14,226 nt of DNA from an uncultured Clostridia bacterium. GTDB taxonomy: Bacteria > Bacillota > Clostridia > Oscillospirales > Acutalibacteraceae. Location of the stretch: the NCBI GenBank assembly GCA_947628595.1, contig CANRAN010000020.1:1-14226 (forward strand), given 5' to 3'. The notes beneath the pieces were generated by a model. It saw only the letters and a list, made by a program, of their open reading frames with translations. It did not search any database and was not told where the DNA came from. The position numbers were made by a program, and so were the translations under genes. Of this stretch, positions 1-6,310 are shown in pieces (within the stretch, counting starts at the first letter, position 1; each line of letters opens with the position of its first letter).

Positions 1-1766
1 AATTGTATGAATTTTCTCGTGAATGATTCCATATCCTCAATATTAAGAAAATCATTTGCAGGCTTTCCCGAATATTTCAGACCATAGGCAGGATCAGCAA
101 TGATAAAGGTAATATCCTCACCGTCAAGAATTTCCCTTGCCGCCTCTATGGTTCCAACATGATATATTTCACATTTGTCCGTTCTGCTTTTGAGATATTT
201 ATATGTAGACTCATCAGAAAAAAGAAGAATTTTGTAATGTGTTTCGGGATAAAACAACTCCTTTATTTCCGGATTGTCCTCAGGAATGATAAGGTCTATA
301 TCTATATTCTTCAAAAGAGCAAGATTCACATCCAATCTTTCGGATGTAAGAATTTTTGTAAGCTCAAATATTTCATTACTTATTAAGGATCTAGAACGAG
401 ATGTAATTGTTCTTGCATCTGCATTTATGCCTTCACTGAATATCAGCGCCCAATAAAGCTTTTCGTCAACCTGTATATCTATTCCTAATTTATCCCTGTA
501 ACCTTTCAGCTGATTGCATATCTCCTTTTCGGCAATCAATTTTAATGATGACACAGAAAGATGATTAAACATAACAACATTACCTGCTGCAAAGCGTGAG
601 CATATCGCGGCAGGAAAAAATCTGTTGTTTGTTACAGGGTCTATATCATTTTGCAGGGCATTCAATATGACCTTTTTTGAAATACCGGAAAGATTTTCGG
701 TATCTGTACCATCATATAAATTTTTTCCGGCATTTGTTGTCATGATAATCATAGCGCCCGAAAAGCTTACTACTTTCTCCGTGTATGCATCAGCAAGCTT
801 ACCCGCATCCAGTATTTGAAGAAACAGTCGTATAACAACAGGATGTGCCTTTTCTATCTCGTCAAAAAGGAGAATACAATCAGGATTCTTATCTACGAAA
901 TCAGTTAAAAGCCCGGGTCCGGCACTCTTATATATCTTATTCGATCCGATCAGCCCAAAATTTGCTTCCTTATCTGCAAATTCACTCATATCAAATCTTT
1001 TGAAAGGGCGTCCCAGAAGTCTTGCAGCTGTTTCCGCAAGAAATGTTTTGCCGACACCCGGAGGACCTGCAAACAGATAGGTAACGGCAGGACGGTTTTT
1101 ATTCATACCTATAATATTTGTAATGCTAGAATGGAAAAATCCCGATACAAATGTATTAATTGCGTTATCCTGACCAATGAGCAATTCCTTTAGCTGATTT
1201 TGCAGCTTCTGAGCTGAAAAGGTCAACTGTGAAAGACTCTGCTCCCTATTTTCGACATATTCGTCAAATAATTCTTCATCATCGTCAAATTCAGGAACAA
1301 TATCCAAATCATCGTCTTCAGGCACGTATTCCACATTTTCCGATTTTTTCAGTGCATTCTTCAATATAAGTGACGGTGCATTGATTATACATTCCAGTAT
1401 TACCTTTGAATGTACAAATTGGCACCGGTTGGAATATTCAATAGTCACTGCTTCTCTGATTTTTTTCCTGTAATAGTCAATATCCTCTTCAGTGTAACCG
1501 TTTTCGGTTAGGTATGTGCGAAGCCAATCACGCATTGATATCATCCTTCGCTTTTCTCCCCCAAGCCAATCAATAAGAGGAATAAATGAATTCTTCAAAT
1601 CAAACGTTGAAATAAAGTTACTGTCCTCAATACATATATTCAATACCGCAGCAACCAATTTTTCAGCTGTAACTTCATCACCACCAATTTTTAATATTTC
1701 GGGTGATTGGGAAAATATGTACATCATCGTTGTATCATATTTAACATCCTCTAAATTATCAGACAT
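1..1766 (-). CDS. ClpA/ClpB-D2-like AAA+ ATPase with a C-terminal receiver-like domain (partial, 3' end outside window)
   Basis: The frame is open for 588 codons from an ATG at 1766 (preceded by GGAAGGATGG) to the window edge, so the C-terminus is missing. Residues 1-175 match nothing I recognise and end in a strongly acidic stretch (about 145-172). A AAA+ module follows: Walker A GPPGVGKT (234-241, Lys240), Walker B LLFDEIEKAH (Asp302/Glu303), sensor-1 Asn345 in MTTNAG, a putative arginine finger at Arg391 and sensor-2 Arg452 in ADAR. The FDEIEKAH signature and the small helical lid place it with the Clp/Hsp100 second ATPase domain (AAA_2 plus ClpB D2-small) rather than with proteasomal ATPases. 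All ATPase residues are intact, so it should hydrolyse ATP, probably as a hexameric unfoldase or remodeller. From about residue 511 a beta-alpha alternation (KILLFSDES..., ...FIIADPAYG) resembles a receiver, with acidic residues 518/519 and a possible phosphoacceptor Asp558. There is no ClpP-loop or partner gene in the window. Family assignment is firm; cellular role is unknown. Confidence 0.85.
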   Translation of the reverse strand, partial: MSDNLEDVKYDTTMMYIFSQSPEILKIGGDEVTAEKLVAAVLNICIEDSNFISTFDLKNSFIPLIDWLGGEKRRMISMRDWLRTYLTENGYTEEDIDYYRKKIREAVTIEYSNRCQFVHSKVILECIINAPSLILKNALKKSENVEYVPEDDDLDIVPEFDDDEELFDEYVENREQSLSQLTFSAQKLQNQLKELLIGQDNAINTFVSGFFHSSITNIIGMNKNRPAVTYLFAGPPGVGKTFLAETAARLLGRPFKRFDMSEFADKEANFGLIGSNKIYKSAGPGLLTDFVDKNPDCILLFDEIEKAHPVVIRLFLQILDAGKLADAYTEKVVSFSGAMIIMTTNAGKNLYDGTDTENLSGISKKVILNALQNDIDPVTNNRFFPAAICSRFAAGNVVMFNHLSVSSLKLIAEKEICNQLKGYRDKLGIDIQVDEKLYWALIFSEGINADARTITSRSRSLISNEIFELTKILTSERLDVNLALLKNIDIDLIIPEDNPEIKELFYPETHYKILLFSDESTYKYLKSRTDKCEIYHVGTIEAAREILDGEDITFIIADPAYGLKYSGKPANDFLNIEDMESFTRKFIQ

Positions 1767-1801
1767 TTAAAACCATCCTTCCATGTATAAAAATTATGCG
1801 T

Positions 1802-1829
1802 ATTATAAATCTCACCTGTTTCTGTTCAA
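1802..1829 (-). promoter_or_regulatory. Sigma-A-type promoter of the AAA+ ATPase gene
   Basis: Read on the minus strand, TTGAAC (1829-1824) and a perfect TATAAT (1807-1802) are separated by 16 bases. Transcription would begin near 1795, giving a leader of roughly 30 bases before the ATG at 1766. This implies the ATPase gene is transcribed separately from the histidine phosphatase upstream of it. Confidence 0.6.
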
Positions 1830-2027
1830 TACAGACCAACATAGGCACTATTGTTTCAGCTCAATATGCACATATTATACTATAATGCACCATAATAGCC
1901 AACAAATTGCGTTATTTTGACAAATTTGAAATAAAAAATATAAAATGTGTAAACTGTCCGTGTACATCAATAGGCAAATATAAAATACGATCCTCTAAAA
2001 TAATATTATTAAGACCTTAGAAAGTTC

Positions 2028-2669
2028 CTACTGCTCGTCCGTTGTTCTACCTCTGGGTGCTGCCGGACAGGTATCAAATACCTCAGCAACTCTGTCCCTC
2101 ATCCACAGAAACGGATTTATACGCACAGAAAAGCCATATCCGTTATCCATTCTCCATTGATAGCTCGGGGCCTGCGGCAGTCCATACATAGCAAGTATTG
2201 TCATAATAACCCCACCATGTGTCACAACAGATGCATTTGTTATCCCCTCTGCCGACATAGCCTCCACAAGCCGTTCAAATCCCCTACTGATCCTTCCGGC
2301 AAATTCTTTTCCGCTTTCTCCGCCCGGAGGGGGAGTTTTATCTGAATTTTGCAGCCAGTCTCCGAATCTTTTGTCCCCGGCAAGTTCAGCCGCACCCTTG
2401 CCCTCCCACTCACCAAAATTACATTCGGAAAATGCATTAATTTTTTGTATATCAGTGTCGGGATATATTATCTCACAAGTTTCTATACAACGCAGCAGCG
2501 GACTGCTGTATAGTTTCTGAGGGTGCGGATAACCTATTCCCTCTCTTATTCCGACCAGATCCTCTCTTCCTTTTTTTGACAGGCTTACATCGGTTATTCC
2601 TATATATTTACCTTTAAGTGTTTCTTCAACCGCACCATGCCTTATTAGATTAATAACATATGATTGCAT
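2028..2669 (-). CDS. Histidine phosphatase family protein (phosphoglycerate mutase/alpha-ribazole phosphatase-like)
   Basis: This is a branch-1 histidine phosphatase, cytosolic, of about 213 residues. The catalytic RHG motif is at residues 10-12 (His11 is the phosphoenzyme residue). It is followed by the substrate-pocket pattern SSPLLRCIET, the general-acid region CNFGEWEGK and the second catalytic histidine in VVTHGGV. The FGEWEG and GGES patterns are typical of the CobC/alpha-ribazole-phosphate and PhoE-like subgroup, but no cobalamin genes are nearby, so the substrate is not assigned. A longer reading begins at 2687, but the GGAGGAG ribosome site (2685-2679) lies inside that extension, and the ATG at 2669 sits 9 bases downstream of AGGAG. 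I therefore start at 2669. It is divergent from the XRE regulator. I see no convincing own promoter and no strong terminator after it. Confidence 0.88.
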   Translation of the reverse strand: MQSYVINLIRHGAVEETLKGKYIGITDVSLSKKGREDLVGIREGIGYPHPQKLYSSPLLRCIETCEIIYPDTDIQKINAFSECNFGEWEGKGAAELAGDKRFGDWLQNSDKTPPPGGESGKEFAGRISRGFERLVEAMSAEGITNASVVTHGGVIMTILAMYGLPQAPSYQWRMDNGYGFSVRINPFLWMRDRVAEVFDTCPAAPRGRTTDEQ

Positions 2670-2717
2670 TTTCTGCATCTCCTCCATTATTTAATTAACA
2701 AAATATTCAAAAACAAC

Positions 2718-2746
2718 TTTACAAATTGTTTTAAATGTTATATAAT
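2718..2746 (+). promoter_or_regulatory. Sigma-A-type promoter of the XRE regulator gene
   Basis: TTTACA (2718-2723) and a perfect TATAAT (2741-2746) are separated by 17 bases. Transcription is predicted to start near 2753, which gives an approximately 90-base leader before the ATG at 2843. Confidence 0.7.
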
Positions 2747-2760
2747 TTACTTGCTGTTTA

Positions 2761-2790
2761 TACGTCGTACCGTGTCGTAATGAATCGACA
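2761..2790 (+). promoter_or_regulatory. Two adjacent dyads in the XRE leader, possible operator
   Basis: Just downstream of the predicted transcription start are a 9-base dyad, TACG-T-CGTA (2761-2769), and an 18-base dyad with 5-base arms, TGTCG/CGACA (2773-2777 and 2786-2790). Both share the GTCG element. The position between promoter and gene suits autoregulation by the XRE protein, or a leader hairpin. This is inference from symmetry only. Confidence 0.35.
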
Positions 2791-2842
2791 GCTTATACTT
2801 AATATATTATTACTGTAAATTACTAAAGTCAAGAGGTGGAAT

Positions 2843-3538
2843 ATGAATAATGACTTCCCGAGAATAATAACCCTGCTCCGTAAAGAGAGGGGACTGAGTC
2901 AGAAACAGGCAGCTCTTGAGTTGGGTATATCACAGGCCCTGCTTTCACATTACGAAAAAGGAATAAGAGAATGCGGTCTTGACTTCGTTATTCATATTGC
3001 CGACTACTATAATGTTTCCTGCGATTATCTTCTGGGACGCACTCCCGACAGGGCAGGAGCTACCATAAGACTTGATGATATTCCTGATCCTCCGGATTCT
3101 GTTCCGGAGGATGATAGTAAATCAAACAACCTCGCTTCCTTAAACAAGAAACTTATCCTCAATTCCGTAAATATCATATATGAGATACTTGCAAAAACCG
3201 GAAGTAAGGGTTTGACTGCAGAAATATCATCGTATCTCATGGTTTCCGTATATAAAATGCTTCGTGTAGTCTACTCGTCAAATCCCAAAAACCCGCAGGC
3301 AATGTTTTCTGTAATGCCTGAAATATATAGCGGACTTGCCTGTGCACTGCAATCGGTTATAGAAACAAGCGTGAATCAGATTTCCTCAGGCAAAGCAGCC
3401 GACGGCTTTCGGGGAATAAATCCCTCGTCGGCACCCGAGCTTTCCCCCGATATTATTTCAAAAATCTATCCGGAGCTTGCACCCTCACTCTTTAACCTTA
3501 TTCAAAAAACAGAAGAAAAAATTAAAAAGCTTATCTAA
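2843..3538 (+). CDS. XRE-family helix-turn-helix transcriptional regulator
   Basis: The protein has 231 residues. Residues 5-66 form a Cro/C1-type HTH: the LLRKERGLSQKQAALELGIS core is followed by a recognition helix (QALLSHYEKG) and the NVSCDYLLGRT end that is common in Clostridia regulators. Residues 70-100 are an acidic, proline-rich linker. Residues 100-231 are predicted mostly helical, with no motif I recognise; they could be a dimerisation or ligand domain. It is not a phage-type minimal repressor, and no phage genes are nearby. The start is fixed by GAGGTGG (2833-2839). It is monocistronic, with its own promoter and terminator. The DNA-binding role is secure; its targets are unknown, though the dyads in its leader make self-control plausible. 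Confidence 0.88.
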   Translation: MNNDFPRIITLLRKERGLSQKQAALELGISQALLSHYEKGIRECGLDFVIHIADYYNVSCDYLLGRTPDRAGATIRLDDIPDPPDSVPEDDSKSNNLASLNKKLILNSVNIIYEILAKTGSKGLTAEISSYLMVSVYKMLRVVYSSNPKNPQAMFSVMPEIYSGLACALQSVIETSVNQISSGKAADGFRGINPSSAPELSPDIISKIYPELAPSLFNLIQKTEEKIKKLI

Positions 3539-3581
3539 AAGGCATTATTGCAGACACTGTGCTAATGCCTTTTTTATTTTT
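3537..3581 (+). terminator. Rho-independent terminator of the XRE gene
   Basis: An 11-bp perfect stem (AAAAGGCATTA 3537-3547 with TAATGCCTTTT 3563-3573) encloses a 15-base loop and runs into a T-rich tract to 3581. The stem starts at the last base of the stop codon. Confidence 0.85.
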
Positions 3582-3585
3582 AACA

Positions 3586-3633
3586 AAGGGGCTGCCGCAT
3601 TAAGTATGTTAAAACCTAATGCGACAACCCCTT
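3586..3633 (-). terminator. Rho-independent terminator of the PASTA pseudokinase gene
   Basis: The stem is two-part: outer AAGGGG/CCCCTT (3586-3591 with 3628-3633) and inner CGCATTA/TAATGCG (3596-3602 with 3617-3623), with small internal loops between. On the minus strand it is followed by a stretch rich in T and A. It lies 4 bases beyond the pseudokinase stop codon and back to back with the XRE terminator. Confidence 0.75.
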
Positions 3634-3637
3634 AAAT

Positions 3638-5272
3638 TCAGCTTTCCGAGGTTTCTGGACCGCTTGAGATATTCAGGCTTATCTTTGCACCATACGGTGC
3701 CATATCACCTGCATTATAGTTTTCATAACCGATTACTTTACCCTCTTCAACCGTTTCACTTGCAGTATAATTACCGGGTGAAGCAATAAAGCCCTGTTCA
3801 TTAAGTGCCTTTACGACCGTTTCAACAGACTGTCCCGCAACAACAGGTAGCTCTCTGCTTGATGAACCCTTACTTACCTTTACCACTATGGTTACTTTCT
3901 TATTTGCCTTTGTACCAACCTCGGGACTTTGCTCGGCTATTTCTCCCTCTTTATATTTTTCACTGAATACGTCCTCGTTTGCTCTGATTACAGTATAATC
4001 GGATTCCGCCGACTGCTTCGCAACAACATCATTATAGCTCTGTCCGACAAGATCGGGAATGAAAATCATATTCGGATCAATGCTCTCCTCAACCGATGGT
4101 TCGCTTGATTCCTCCTTATTATTATTTATCAGACCAAAGCTGCTTGTCGGATGTTGATATATCCACAGAATACCCGCAACAGCAAGTATAAGGAAACAAG
4201 CCAGTACAGAAAGGATTCCCCATGCATATCCCGGCACACCGCTCTTTTTCGGTGCATATCTGTTGGCAGCCTGACTCTGCATAGCGTTTCTGTCTGCCTC
4301 AGTACGCATTGCCTTGACTGTCGGTGCAGCTGACAAATGTGTTCGCATTTCCTCAAATGTCTGTATTCTCTTCTTAGGCGATACCTGAAGTCCTCCGGCA
4401 AGTGCTGTTACAACATGGGACGGCAAACGTTTAAAAACTGCTGTCGGTATCGGGAGCTTGCCGTCAACCTTTCTGTCACAGCTGTTTTCGGGCAGTTTTC
4501 CCGTGAGTGCATAAAACAATGTTGCCGTAAACCCGTATATATCGGTTGCCTCTGATAACTCACCTTCATCAATGTATTGCTCCATTGCCGCACATCCGTC
4601 CATAAGCTCCGGTTCAAAATTGGTTCCCAAACGTCTTATGTCATCTATTGCAAAACCTTTGAGTTTCAGCTTTCCGGATGTCGTCACAACAATATTTTCC
4701 GGGGATACCGCATAATGTCCTATTCCTGCCGAATGAAGAGTGGAAAGCACGGAGATAAGCGGCATGAAAAGCTGACGCGCTGTATTCCAGTCCACACTTC
4801 CCCCCCTGCGTTCGATAAATTCAGTAAACGGGATGGAATCATAATACTCCTCAACCGTATATGAAACACCGTTTTCAGTAAATATATCAAAAATAGGAGC
4901 AACAGCAGTGAGTTCACGCATTCTTGCAATCGTTCGGTAGTAGCCGAGGAATTTATCGTTAATTTCCTTATACCTTTCCTCAAAGCCCGAACGTATAACC
5001 ACATTCGTTTTTCCCTTTGCCCTTCCGCAGATGCCGGCAGGCATGAATTCATGAATTATAACAGGTGATGCCATAGCCTCACTGTAGGCTATATATCTTG
5101 CACCCTCCGAATTATTTTCTATTTTTCTCCCCACAAGGTAATTATCATTCTGAAGCCTAACACCAAGAGGCAAAAAGGGAGCCGGCTGTTCGCTCGACCG
5201 GTCGAAACCGCAGAACGGACATATCTGTTCGCCGAGATTTTCCTTCATACATCCCAAACAAAGCTGTGTCAT
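3638..5272 (-). CDS. Zinc-ribbon, kinase-fold (pseudokinase), single-TM protein with two extracellular PASTA domains
   Basis: The protein has 544 residues. In order: a zinc ribbon with Cys5, Cys8, Cys18 and Cys21; a Ser/Thr-kinase-like fold (about 37-315); a basic linker; one membrane helix (about 350-372); and two PASTA repeats (about 403-468 and 472-540). The kinase fold is recognisable from HEFMP after beta-3, HSAGIGHY..SPENI, the DIYGFTATLFYALTGKLP helix and SPKKR. However, the catalytic residues are replaced: the beta-3 Lys is His74 (VIIH), the HRD Asp is Ala188 (HYAVSPEN), the DFG motif reads Gly206-Phe-Ala208, and the glycine loop is NNSEGA. It is therefore predicted to be a pseudokinase. 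PASTA modules in PknB/Stk-type proteins sense muropeptides or lipid II outside the cell, so a cell-wall-sensing scaffold is a reasonable inference. The start is at 5272, after AGAAGGCGG. It is monocistronic between a terminator and the 412-bp gap. Confidence 0.88.
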   Translation of the reverse strand: MTQLCLGCMKENLGEQICPFCGFDRSSEQPAPFLPLGVRLQNDNYLVGRKIENNSEGARYIAYSEAMASPVIIHEFMPAGICGRAKGKTNVVIRSGFEERYKEINDKFLGYYRTIARMRELTAVAPIFDIFTENGVSYTVEEYYDSIPFTEFIERRGGSVDWNTARQLFMPLISVLSTLHSAGIGHYAVSPENIVVTTSGKLKLKGFAIDDIRRLGTNFEPELMDGCAAMEQYIDEGELSEATDIYGFTATLFYALTGKLPENSCDRKVDGKLPIPTAVFKRLPSHVVTALAGGLQVSPKKRIQTFEEMRTHLSAAPTVKAMRTEADRNAMQSQAANRYAPKKSGVPGYAWGILSVLACFLILAVAGILWIYQHPTSSFGLINNNKEESSEPSVEESIDPNMIFIPDLVGQSYNDVVAKQSAESDYTVIRANEDVFSEKYKEGEIAEQSPEVGTKANKKVTIVVKVSKGSSSRELPVVAGQSVETVVKALNEQGFIASPGNYTASETVEEGKVIGYENYNAGDMAPYGAKISLNISSGPETSES

Positions 5273-5289
5273 TTTATTTACCGCCTTCT

Positions 5290-5325
5290 CCGTACATATT
5301 ACAGTACAGTAATTCGACTGTACGG
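5290..5325 (-). promoter_or_regulatory. Leader hairpin abutting the pseudokinase ribosome binding site
   Basis: CCGTACA (5290-5296) and TGTACGG (5319-5325) form a perfect 7-bp inverted repeat. Inside it is a further near-symmetric element, TTACAGTACAGTAA. In the minus-strand mRNA the hairpin ends one base before the AGAAGGCGG ribosome site, so it could modulate translation. As DNA it could equally be an operator. Confidence 0.35.
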
Positions 5326-5475
5326 AAGTCGGATTACATTATAGAATAGAATAGATATTTTTTATTTTTTCTCCGCAGGAAACGGACCACTCAAAGCATT
5401 ATAACATAACAAATACTCAAATTGCAAGTTTTTGGGAATTAATGTTCTCAGTAGTTACAAAATTGTAAATATAAA

Positions 5476-5490
5476 CGGTATTTTATACCG
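5476..5490. promoter_or_regulatory. Perfect 15-base dyad, operator or weak hairpin
   Basis: CGGTAT-TTT-ATACCG is an exact inverted repeat with a 3-base centre, in an otherwise featureless AT-rich stretch about 70 bases upstream of the phosphopantetheinyl transferase -35 box. The flanking DNA is T/A-rich but has no clean T run. The role is not determined. Confidence 0.35.
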
Positions 5491-5557
5491 AATTTTATTA
5501 AAAATTTGAAAATTATATTATGATTTGTAAAATTTCAACAAAATATTCGCTTTCCAT

Positions 5558-5586
5558 TTGACATAATATAAATCAATTGATAAAAT
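5558..5586 (+). promoter_or_regulatory. Near-consensus sigma-A promoter of the phosphopantetheinyl transferase gene
   Basis: A perfect TTGACA (5558-5563), a 17-base spacer and TAAAAT (5581-5586). The predicted start is about 5592-5594, directly in front of the leader stem that begins at 5595. Confidence 0.8.
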
Positions 5587-5592
5587 TTATAT

Positions 5593-5684
5593 GATGCCCG
5601 AAGGATGTGTTCTTGACACGGCTTTTTAAAAAGCTGCCTACGCAAGCAAATTTGGTTCGGGCAACCATTCGGAGGTAGTTTTAT
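5593..5684 (+). promoter_or_regulatory. Structured 5' leader RNA of the phosphopantetheinyl transferase mRNA (unidentified, riboswitch-like)
   Basis: A perfect 8-bp closing stem, TGCCCGAA (5595-5602) with TTCGGGCA (5656-5663), begins 2-3 bases from the predicted transcription start. It encloses a small hairpin GTGT/ACAC (5607-5610 with 5616-5619), a self-complementary GCTTTTT/AAAAAGC element (5621-5634) and a conserved-looking single-stranded ACGCAAGCAAAT. The GGAGG ribosome site (5671-5675) is outside the stem. I could not match it to a riboswitch class I know. It may instead be a 5' stabilising structure. Confidence 0.45.
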
Positions 5685-6299
5685 ATGGTTTATATATTGG
5701 AAGACACTGATATGCTCGATGAAAAATTTATAGCCTCATCATATAATCATCTCAGTCTGCAAAGACTTCAAAAGCTTGATTCTCTTAAAAAATCCTCTGC
5801 CAGAGTAGATGCGGCAGCGGTATATCTTCTCCTCAGATATGCACTGAAAAACGAATACGGTATCGACTCGGCTCCCGAGTTTATTTTCAAAAAAAACGGA
5901 AAGCCTTATCTTAGGGATAATGAAAAAATTTTCTTTAATCTCAGCCATTCACGCAATTCCTGCGCCTGCATACTTTCCGACAATGAAACCGCCGTTGATA
6001 TAGCGGAATTCCGCAAAATAAGTATGAATACTGCAAAATACTATTGTTCTCCCGCAGAGCTTGAGCTAATACAAAGCATTGAGGATCAGACGGAAAGAAA
6101 CAGGGAGCTTGTCCGTCTTTGGGCTATAAAGGAATGTTACTCAAAAATTGACGGTTCAGGACTCAGTATGAATTTCAAGACTGTGGAAAGTAAAAAGCTT
6201 GACAGCATACATATAATTAATGGTGAAAGATATTATGCCGCTTACCATTCAGATAAGAAACAAAAATTGGTCAAACCAGTGATAAGTCAATTACTTTAA
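5685..6299 (+). CDS. Sfp-type 4'-phosphopantetheinyl transferase superfamily protein
   Basis: This enzyme class moves the phosphopantetheine arm of CoA onto a serine of acyl, peptidyl or aryl carrier proteins in the cytosol. The 204-residue protein has the family landmarks: a KNGKPYL segment (70-76), FNLSHS (84-89, substrate histidine), the metal motif region AVDIAEFR (103-110, Asp105) and the W-x-x-KE-x-x-x-K motif (Trp146, Lys149-Glu150, Lys154) followed by GSGLS. In Sfp the metal site reads D-x-E. Here the second position is Ala107, with Glu108 next, so metal binding may differ. No carrier protein, NRPS or PKS gene is in the window, so the target is unknown. GGAGG (5671-5675) fixes the start. 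It has its own promoter and structured leader, and ends 11 bases from the convergent HAD gene with no visible terminator. Confidence 0.85.
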   Translation: MVYILEDTDMLDEKFIASSYNHLSLQRLQKLDSLKKSSARVDAAAVYLLLRYALKNEYGIDSAPEFIFKKNGKPYLRDNEKIFFNLSHSRNSCACILSDNETAVDIAEFRKISMNTAKYYCSPAELELIQSIEDQTERNRELVRLWAIKECYSKIDGSGLSMNFKTVESKKLDSIHIINGERYYAAYHSDKKQKLVKPVISQLL

Positions 6300-6310
6300 A
6301 TACATATATG

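Larger units (their letters stand above)
5273..5684. other. 412-bp AT-rich divergent intergenic region
   Basis: No protein gene is visible. Working rightward it holds the leader of the pseudokinase with a hairpin at 5290-5325, a minus-strand TATAAT at 5343-5338 that has no good -35 partner, an AT-rich stretch with a 15-base dyad (5476-5490), the phosphopantetheinyl transferase promoter (5558-5586) and its structured leader (5593-5684). Confidence 0.7.

Noticed and set aside
159..1770. Plus-strand open frames opposite the AAA+ ATPase gene
   Set aside because: They are short, without motifs, and antisense to an unbroken 588-codon frame with a complete set of AAA+ motifs.
1980..2030. AATAATATTATT palindrome after the histidine phosphatase as terminator
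   Set aside because: The stem is pure A/T and weak, with no following T run; termination here is not supported.
2690..2760. Minus-strand promoter for the histidine phosphatase
   Set aside because: A TTGTAA-like -35 has no acceptable -10 at 16-18 bases; I could not support a specific site.
5274..5297. Seven-codon open frame ending one base before the pseudokinase ATG, possible leader peptide
   Set aside because: It has no ribosome site of its own and its ATG lies inside the hairpin arm; more likely chance.
5595..5670. Resemblance of the leader to a SAM-I riboswitch because of GGGCAACC
   Set aside because: The other conserved SAM-I elements (the kink-turn and the AGGGA..TGGCCC region) are absent and the element is too short.
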